Part shown: positions 7,701-12,702 of the stretch, piece by piece | Layout: every line of letters starts with the position of its first letter | How positions within the stretch are numbered: position 1 is the first letter of the stretch | NCBI GenBank assembly: GCA_903881065.1 | Contig: CAIRRW010000314.1 | Coordinates: forward strand, 1 to 12,702 | Reading direction: 5' to 3' | Length of the DNA stretch: 12,702 bases | Source of the DNA: an uncultured Bacteroidota bacterium | GTDB lineage: Bacteria; Bacteroidota; Bacteroidia; 2-12-FULL-35-15 | Notes under the pieces: model-generated | Told to the model about the DNA's origin: nothing | What the model saw: the letters and a program-made list of their open reading frames with translations, nothing else | Database searches by the model: none | Position numbers and translations under genes: made by a program

Positions 7701-10700
7701 AAATTACATCAACAGGAACATTAAACCTTATTTCTGGTAGCTTTACATTAGGTGCTATTATCGGTACTAGCTTTCCTGCCTTCGCAACAATTAACATTTC
7801 AACAGGTACCACAGTAGAATATGCTGCCGAGGATACTCAAACTATAAAAGGATTAACATATAGTAATCTTACTATAAGTGGTACAGGCAACAACAGTAAA
7901 GCCGCCAATGCGGATATTACTGTTAATGGAATTCTAAATTTAAGTAGTAGTAACGCATCCTCTACACAAGGTGTTCTCGAGATGGCTTCGCATACTTTAT
8001 TTATGGGAGCATCAGCTACTACTACAGGTACAGGAGATGTAACAGGAATTGTAAAGAGACAACATACTTTCGCTAATAGTATTGTTTATAGTTTTGGAAG
8101 CCAATTTACTAGTTTGGATTTTTTAAGTTCAGGAGGAACCAAACCAACATGGGTAAGTTGTAAAATTGTAATAGGTACTGTTCCTTCATGGAGGTCGGCA
8201 GCCGTTGCAAGGTATTATTCTTGGGCTTGTTCAGACTCTACTACTTCCAATCAGGTGATAATGAATTTAAGGTACCTTGATTCAGAATTAAATGTTGCTG
8301 AGCCAGATGAAACGCAGCTAGTAATATGGGATGCCCATAATGGCTATCCTTTTACTACAAACCATGCACATGGCAGAACCAACTATAGTTCTACTGACCA
8401 CTGGATAGGAATATCAGGATTAACAATTGGCTATATTGCCAGGGCTACACTTGATAACAAACAAATGGGATTAAGTTATACTAATAAAACTCTTAATACT
8501 TGGATTGGTGCCGATACATATTTTCCAACAAGATGGGATGTTACATCGAACTGGTCATCAGGTAATGTTCCTTTATCAACAGATGCAGTTCTTATTCCAG
8601 TAGGGGCTCCATTCTATCCTTCCTTAACTTTAGATGTGTCGGTTAAAACACTTGAAATAGAAGCAGGAGCTTCATTATCGGCAAATACATATAGTATTAC
8701 AATAAATGGATCTACAGGAGCATGGTCAAACAATGGAACATTTAACGCAGGAACAGGTACAGTAATATTTGCAAATGGCAATACTTCAAATATTGCATCA
8801 ATTGCTGGTACAACTCCTTTTTATAATCTTCAAGTAAATCCAAATACAAGGATTCAACCTCAAGTTAATGCACTTACACAGATTGCAGGAGCACTTACAG
8901 CAGACGAAACAAGTATGCTGGAATTTGGGATTACAGATAATCTAATAGAATTTAACGGGAATTCAGCGCAAACAATAATTGAACCTAATGATGCAACTCC
9001 AGGATATCGTGATCTTGTTTTTAGTGGGTCAGGTGATAAATCATGGACTGGTACAATCATAATAAGAGGAGATTACTTTAATAATTGTTCTGGAAATGTT
9101 GTTCCAGGTGATGTGGAATGGAGAGGAGAAGTAGGTGAATATGATATTGAACCGATTTCAGGAACTTATCCCACTACTTTTCATAACCTTACTATTAATA
9201 ATACTATTGGTACTTTTCTTGGTAATGATGTCACCATTACAAATACTTTAACATTGGCAGTAGGCTCATTAGATGTTTCAACTTATAATTTAATATTTGA
9301 TCATGCAGCCACAGCAGTTGCAGGAACTCTTAATGCTAGTAACATGATTATTGCAGATGGAGGAGGGGAGGTTCGTAAAAATGCAACTAATGCAACTGAA
9401 GCTACTTTTACATTCCCTATTGGAGATGGTGTTTTAAGTAATCATGGATCGGAATATTCTCCTATTACTTTAACTTATTCATCTGGATCATTTGGAGGAT
9501 ACGAAGGAGTTAAAGTTGTTAATACTAAAGACCCTAACAATTTAACTTCAACTAGCTATCTTAATAGATATTGGTCAATTAACAATAATAATATTGTTTC
9601 TCCATTATTTAGTGCAACTGCTATTTATCTTTCATCTGATGTTACAGGTGCTGAATCTTCAATTTCTTCTGCAAGTTATAATGGTTCTCTACCTTGGGTA
9701 AAATATTCGGGAGTCAATACATCAACAAAACAAATTTCTGCGACAGGACTTAATTTTGTAAATGGAGATATTTCCGGAATTTATGGAACAAACCCAACTG
9801 TATCAATTACCGGTGGAGGTGGAATTTGTCAATCAACCTCAGCAACATTGGGAACATCAGTAACATCAGCTTCTCCAGTAACTTATTTGTGGTCAGATTC
9901 TGAAACTACTGCTTCTATCTCCGTTTCTCCTTCTTCAACCACATCCTTTACAGTTACAATTACTGATGAAAATGGAATTACTGCAACAGCATCAACAACA
10001 GTTACTGTAAATACTCCAGGAACTACTGCTAATGCAGGAAGTAATCAAACTGTTTGTGTTTCTGGTACTACACTAGCGGCAAATTCTCCAAGTATAGGGT
10101 CAGGAGTATGGAGCATTGTTAGTGGTCCAAGTACAAGCATAAGTCAATTCAGCAGTGTTACAAATCCTTCAGCATCATTTATCCCAAATGGTGGAGCAGG
10201 AGTTTATACCTTAATGTGGACAATTAGTAATTCAACATGTACACCAAGCTCATCTACAATAAATATTACTGTAGTAAATGATGGAAAATGGCATGGAAGT
10301 ACAAGTAACGATTGGTACGATGGCAATAATTGGTGTGGAGGTGTTCCTACAACTCCTACTGATGTAACAATATTATCATCTGTCACTAATATGCCGCATA
10401 TCAGTGGTGCCGGTGCGATTTGTAAGAATATCGTAATTAACAATGGAGCAACTTTAACAATGGATAATTCATCAGAACTTACGGTGTATGGCAACTGGAC
10501 AAATAATGGCGCTTTTGTTTCGGGTGGAGGAACTGTTACATTTGGAGGAAGTACCTTACAAACAATTACAGGTACTACTTCATTTGATAATGCTTATGTT
10601 AGTAATCCTGCAGGAGTAACTATAAACAATACTATTATTGTAAAAAGTTATTTAGAGTTGGATACAGGAACTGTTAATACAGGATCAAACTTAGTTAGGT

Positions 10701-12702
10701 TAGATACAAATGCATATATAGGTGCCATAGGAGGTTTTGTAAATGGCAGCTTGCAGGAATATTTGGCTTCAGGATTCTACTCATCTCTTTATTATCCGAT
10801 AGGAGCAGGGGTGAATAATACACCTATTGATATAACTTTTGACAATGTATTTAATGCAGGTTATATTACTGCACATACAACAAGTGGAGACCCTTCACAG
10901 CTAGCTTCATCCGGTTTTGTTTCCAACCAGACTGTAAATCGTACATGGACGATAAGCAATAGTGGTACTTCCTACGATCAATATTCAATAGGATTTACTT
11001 ATTTACCTTCAGATGCTGATCCTGGATTTTCAAGCAATTACGCAATAACTAAATCTTACAATTCAGGTAGTTGGTTTAACTGGCAAAACGGATCAAATTC
11101 AGGCAACTATCAAACAGTATCAAATGTAACAACTTTAGGAGATTTTCTTATTGGAAGTGTTAATCCGGTACCAAGTTTATACAGCCTTTCGGCTACACAA
11201 GGAAACATTTCTTCCACCTATGATATAGTATTTAGGGGTGCAGGATTTATTTCTGGTAGCACATCGGTAAACTTAGGTTTAGGAATAACAGTAAATACAA
11301 CTACAATTACATCAGATACCACACTGACAGCAAATATTACATTGACACCAACAGCAGCTTTAGGTCTAAGATTATTTACAGTAACTAATGGTGCACCAGG
11401 AGGAGGAACAAGTGGAGGTGTTAATTTTAATGTAATAAGAGTTACTCCTACTTTAACAAGATTGACTCCTGCGATAGGAGCGGAAGGACAAAGTCTTATT
11501 GTAACTTTTCATGGTAAAGGATTTGTTTCTGGCTTAACTACCGTTAATATGGGAACAGGAATTACCTTAAATTCAGTAACTGTGAATTCTGATAGCATAC
11601 TTACAGCAAATATTTCAATTTTATTAACTGCAACTACAGGATATCGTTCATTCTCTGTTTTTAATGGTGGTACTACCGGTGGTGGTGCAAGTGGAAATGT
11701 TAATTTTATGATAACACCACCACTACCAGTTGCTAATTTTACATCCACTTCATTGAATGTTTTATGTTATTTGGATGGAAGTACGTCATTTAACAGTACG
11801 TCAATCTATACTGATAGTTACAGTACTTATAATTGGAATTTCGGTACAGGAGCATCTCCTGCAACAGCAACCGGAGCTGGACCTGTTACTGTAAGTTATT
11901 CTTTTACAGGAACTAAATCGGTAACATTAACCGTAACAAATGCATATGGCTCTAATTCTGTAACCAAAACAAATTACATAACTGTTACAGCATCCGCACC
12001 TGTAGCTCCTGTAAGTATATTAGGGAATTATAGCACATGTGCTTCCACTACTAATACATTTGTATATACTATTCCAGCAGTATCGGGTGCAACTGGTTAT
12101 AACTGGACAATACCAACAGGGATGACTACATTATCCGGACAAGGTACATCATCATTAACGGTATCACCTACATCAGGATTTACAACAGGTACATTATTGG
12201 TAGCTTCCACAAATGCTTGTGGAACAAGTACAGGATCAGCAAGTGTAGGTTTAGCTTCAATAGCACCTGTATTAACAGGAACAATCTCTGGGCCAAACGG
12301 TGTTTGCGGGTTAACTTCAGCGGTTTATTCAGTTACACCGGTTGCAGGAATGAACTCTTATACCTGGACACCTCCTACAGGAATGACCATTTCATCCGGT
12401 CAGGGAACAACATCCATAGTAGCTAATGTAGCAGCAGGAACTCTCAATGGTAATTTAACGGTACAGGGAAATAGTAATTGCGGAAACACCACTTTAAGTA
12501 TGATGATTTCCAAGAAACCACAGCCAACAAATATTAACGGTCCCGTATCATTATGCGGAGCTACGACAGCCACTTATAATGTAACACCGGTAACAGGAGC
12601 AATTTCCTATATGTGGTCATTACCAACAGGCATAACATTGGCAAGCGGAACTGGCACAAGTACGATTACTGTAAATATTGCCAGCACATTTGCAAGTGGT
12701 GC
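4703..12702 (+). CDS. giant secreted modular adhesin-like protein, N-terminal 2,666 residues (cut by window edge)
   Basis: The frame from ATG 4703 is open to the window end; I read every codon and found no stop. Residues 1-42 are a long signal peptide: basic stretch (AKRG, 17-20), hydrophobic core (about 21-36), likely cleavage after LNA or LNAA. Domain order: a W/NW motif (44-78); beta-strand repeats with three and a half PATR-like units (336 to about 810); more strand modules; a FPIG-like module (1111-1260); second W/NW motif (1266-1301), strands and FPIG/RYW module (1554-1695); an Ig-like domain (1698-1771); an ANAG-type PKD-like domain (1776-1858); third W/NW motif (1862-1892), strands and YPIG module (2010-2153); two TIG/IPT-like domains (2157-2244, 2248-2337); PKD (2341-2430); three PKD-like units (2437 to the edge). 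Composition is rich in Thr, Ser, Gly and Asn with few charged residues, as in surface filaments. Export by Sec then type IX secretion is likely from the lineage, but no sorting domain is visible because the C-terminus is missing. Function (adhesion or gliding) is inferred. Confidence 0.9.
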   Translation, partial: MNRTLTTKGKEGTSFTAKRGLSIIRLSLVFFALLFSTQLNAATKTWVPATGGAWTNATNWSPSGAPAAGDDVIINKNQSANITAVPVISLNSLTVSGTCRLASSGQNNILTITGTLSIASTYTLTVGGGTSNTCLALTMAVGSTGAINGTGVLNFDGTGSENTRAFLVSGDFTIAPGALIADLSSSGKSGFTLSAGATLHIGNTAGITTSGATGAIQVGSTRTYSAGANYEYNGTAAQVTGNGLTQNTPATLTINNSVGVALSAATTVSGLLSLTSGTLDMANLALTVGSITGSGNITNATGTAATKTITIGSDNTSPAAYTGVISNGTATSIALTKTGTGTLILSGANSYTGLTTISAGTLKLGAAGSGSNTPLGTSTTGTTITTGASLDLNGFTLATAEALTINGTGITSGGALTNSSATAATYSGLITLGSASSIVTNAGNITISNTGTIAGATFGLTLSGSGNGSIASIIGNTTGGVTKTGTGTWTLSGASTYTGTTTISAGILKLGAAGSGSNTPLGTTTAGTVVNGGTLDLSGFTLVTSEPLNLNGTNSGNGALINSSATAVTYNGLITLGGSSSIVATTGNIVIANSGTITGTGFDLTIGGSGNGSIASIIGTSTGGTVTKTGTGTWTLIGASTYGGLTTISAGTIKLGAAGSGANTPLGTITSGTSVSIGGTLDLNGFSLITAEALTINGSGVGGAGAVINTSGTAVTYTGLLALGSTSSIIVNYGGITFSNTGTIIGAGFGLTLAGSTTSQISSIAGIIGTSTGSVTKNGAGYWTLSGVNTFTGGVTLNAGRLNINNASALGTVAGTFTINGGEIDNTSGANITTVNYPLAINGSFSYIGSTSRTLDFGTGATTIGNNVTVSISAATLSIRGAISGAAYNFVKGANGTLNFGSNNVTLNSFTVDQGTLTATSATLNVAGDFTNNSTFIHNSGTVSFNGTALQIIEGVNSSTFNILKINNASGVSLTQTITTGTLTIGDVTPNSLFSDAGYQITSTGTLNLISGSFTLGAIIGTSFPAFATINISTGTTVEYAAEDTQTIKGLTYSNLTISGTGNNSKAANADITVNGILNLSSSNASSTQGVLEMASHTLFMGASATTTGTGDVTGIVKRQHTFANSIVYSFGSQFTSLDFLSSGGTKPTWVSCKIVIGTVPSWRSAAVARYYSWACSDSTTSNQVIMNLRYLDSELNVAEPDETQLVIWDAHNGYPFTTNHAHGRTNYSSTDHWIGISGLTIGYIARATLDNKQMGLSYTNKTLNTWIGADTYFPTRWDVTSNWSSGNVPLSTDAVLIPVGAPFYPSLTLDVSVKTLEIEAGASLSANTYSITINGSTGAWSNNGTFNAGTGTVIFANGNTSNIASIAGTTPFYNLQVNPNTRIQPQVNALTQIAGALTADETSMLEFGITDNLIEFNGNSAQTIIEPNDATPGYRDLVFSGSGDKSWTGTIIIRGDYFNNCSGNVVPGDVEWRGEVGEYDIEPISGTYPTTFHNLTINNTIGTFLGNDVTITNTLTLAVGSLDVSTYNLIFDHAATAVAGTLNASNMIIADGGGEVRKNATNATEATFTFPIGDGVLSNHGSEYSPITLTYSSGSFGGYEGVKVVNTKDPNNLTSTSYLNRYWSINNNNIVSPLFSATAIYLSSDVTGAESSISSASYNGSLPWVKYSGVNTSTKQISATGLNFVNGDISGIYGTNPTVSITGGGGICQSTSATLGTSVTSASPVTYLWSDSETTASISVSPSSTTSFTVTITDENGITATASTTVTVNTPGTTANAGSNQTVCVSGTTLAANSPSIGSGVWSIVSGPSTSISQFSSVTNPSASFIPNGGAGVYTLMWTISNSTCTPSSSTINITVVNDGKWHGSTSNDWYDGNNWCGGVPTTPTDVTILSSVTNMPHISGAGAICKNIVINNGATLTMDNSSELTVYGNWTNNGAFVSGGGTVTFGGSTLQTITGTTSFDNAYVSNPAGVTINNTIIVKSYLELDTGTVNTGSNLVRLDTNAYIGAIGGFVNGSLQEYLASGFYSSLYYPIGAGVNNTPIDITFDNVFNAGYITAHTTSGDPSQLASSGFVSNQTVNRTWTISNSGTSYDQYSIGFTYLPSDADPGFSSNYAITKSYNSGSWFNWQNGSNSGNYQTVSNVTTLGDFLIGSVNPVPSLYSLSATQGNISSTYDIVFRGAGFISGSTSVNLGLGITVNTTTITSDTTLTANITLTPTAALGLRLFTVTNGAPGGGTSGGVNFNVIRVTPTLTRLTPAIGAEGQSLIVTFHGKGFVSGLTTVNMGTGITLNSVTVNSDSILTANISILLTATTGYRSFSVFNGGTTGGGASGNVNFMITPPLPVANFTSTSLNVLCYLDGSTSFNSTSIYTDSYSTYNWNFGTGASPATATGAGPVTVSYSFTGTKSVTLTVTNAYGSNSVTKTNYITVTASAPVAPVSILGNYSTCASTTNTFVYTIPAVSGATGYNWTIPTGMTTLSGQGTSSLTVSPTSGFTTGTLLVASTNACGTSTGSASVGLASIAPVLTGTISGPNGVCGLTSAVYSVTPVAGMNSYTWTPPTGMTISSGQGTTSIVANVAAGTLNGNLTVQGNSNCGNTTLSMMISKKPQPTNINGPVSLCGATTATYNVTPVTGAISYMWSLPTGITLASGTGTSTITVNIASTFASG
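5708..7090 (+). repeat. tandem PATR-like units of about 146 residues, three full plus one partial
   Basis: Each unit begins TKTGTGTWTLSGASTYTG or a close variant, followed by TTISAGTLKLGAAGSG and NTPLG. Starts are at 5708, 6146, 6581 and 7028, so periods are 438, 435 and 447 bp (146, 145 and 149 residues). The fourth copy diverges after about 20 residues. The opening motif is the autotransporter-associated beta-strand (PATR) repeat. The remainder of each unit (ALTINGTG, TYSGLITLG, GSIASIIG) is also shared, so the duplicated piece is a whole 145-residue block. DNA similarity between copies is clearly visible at 5765-5838, 6204-6277 and 6639-6712. Confidence 0.85.
8033..11161 (+). repeat. recurrent superblock: W/NW motif, strand modules, FPIG-RYW module
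   Basis: Two kinds of module alternate. The W/NW motif (TW....W....NW..G.VP...D.V.I) occurs at 4832 (first copy, before this range), 8498 and 10286. A 140-150-residue module follows some distance later, at 8033-8482 (divergent copy), 9362-9790 (TFPIGDG, then LNRYWSIN) and 10730-11161 (YYPIGAG, then VNRTWTIS). The order motif-strands-module therefore repeats three times along the protein, with an Ig-like and a PKD-like domain inserted before the third. The superblock is a description of visible similarity, not a named family. Confidence 0.6.
11171..11713 (+). repeat. two tandem TIG/IPT-like domains
   Basis: Residues 2157-2244 and 2248-2337 align with each other: FRGAGFISGSTSVNLG with FHGKGFVSGLTTVNMG, TANITLTPTAALGLRLFTV with TANISILLTATTGYRSFSV, and GGGTSGGVNF with GGGASGNVNF. 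The pattern (a G.GF motif early, an N-rich middle, a glycine-rich turn and a closing strand) fits IPT/TIG immunoglobulin-like folds in bacterial surface proteins. Confidence 0.65.
12011..12702 (+). repeat. tandem PKD-like units, at least three, last one cut by window edge
   Basis: Units share a Cys near the start (codons at 12038, 12305 and 12554; periods 89 and 83 residues), then Y..TP..G...Y.W..P.G and a GQGTSS/GQGTTS/GTGTST turn followed by a strand. Units one and two also carry a second Cys (NACG, NCG), so an intradomain disulfide is possible. This matches the PKD-like domains common in Bacteroidota surface proteins. More units probably follow beyond the window. Confidence 0.75.

Noticed and set aside
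4696..11748. Several 66-140-codon minus-strand frames inside the giant gene
   Set aside because: They are antisense shadows of the Thr/Gly/Ala-rich codons: Pro/Val/Ala-rich products with no domains, lying under a continuous, clearly coding plus frame.
12217..12426. 69-codon plus-strand frame in another phase
   Set aside because: It overlaps the PKD-like repeats of the giant protein; the main frame is unbroken here.
1..12702. tRNA, rRNA, insertion sequence or attachment site
   Set aside because: No cloverleaf, transposase-like frame, terminal inverted repeat or target duplication was seen on either strand.

Overview
The window looks like chromosomal DNA of an AT-rich Bacteroidota bacterium. 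The signs are Bacteroidota-type promoter elements (TAnnTTTG at the -7 position), A-rich leaders in place of clear Shine-Dalgarno sites, a SpoIIE-type phosphatase carrying PAS and GAF sensor domains, and a giant Ser/Thr/Gly/Asn-rich surface protein built from PKD, TIG and beta-strand repeats. Genus and species cannot be told from what is here.

Layout. (1) 1-646, minus strand: the N-terminal 215 residues of a membrane sensor (TM1, CHASE3 domain, TM2), cut by the window edge. (2) 647-980: a divergent intergenic region with a Crp/Fnr-like palindrome and a -7 promoter element. (3) 981-3464, plus: an 827-residue cytoplasmic sensor phosphatase, read here as degenerate PAS, GAF, PAS, PAS, coiled coil and SpoIIE/PP2C. 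(4) 3516-3848, minus: thirteen and a half 21-bp tandem repeats that encode a heptad-repeat, coiled-coil-like small protein. (5) 3849-4440: a second regulatory region, then a promoter-to-terminator unit of about 420 bp whose only content is a decayed response-regulator receiver gene. (6) 4441-4702: the promoter region of the last gene. (7) 4703-12702, plus, open at the right edge: at least 2,666 residues of a secreted modular adhesin-like protein with no stop codon inside the window.

The first half is signalling: two sensors face each other across a shared control region, and the phosphatase output domain suggests control of a partner-switching (anti-sigma or anti-anti-sigma) pathway. The decayed receiver gene fits a locus that once held more phosphorelay parts. 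The second half is a surface structure. Its gene starts under a clean promoter (TTG-N20-TAnnTTTG) whose -7 element and flanks resemble those in front of the phosphatase and the receiver remnant. Any functional link between signalling and adhesin is inference. The C-terminus, where a type IX secretion sorting domain would sit, lies outside the window.
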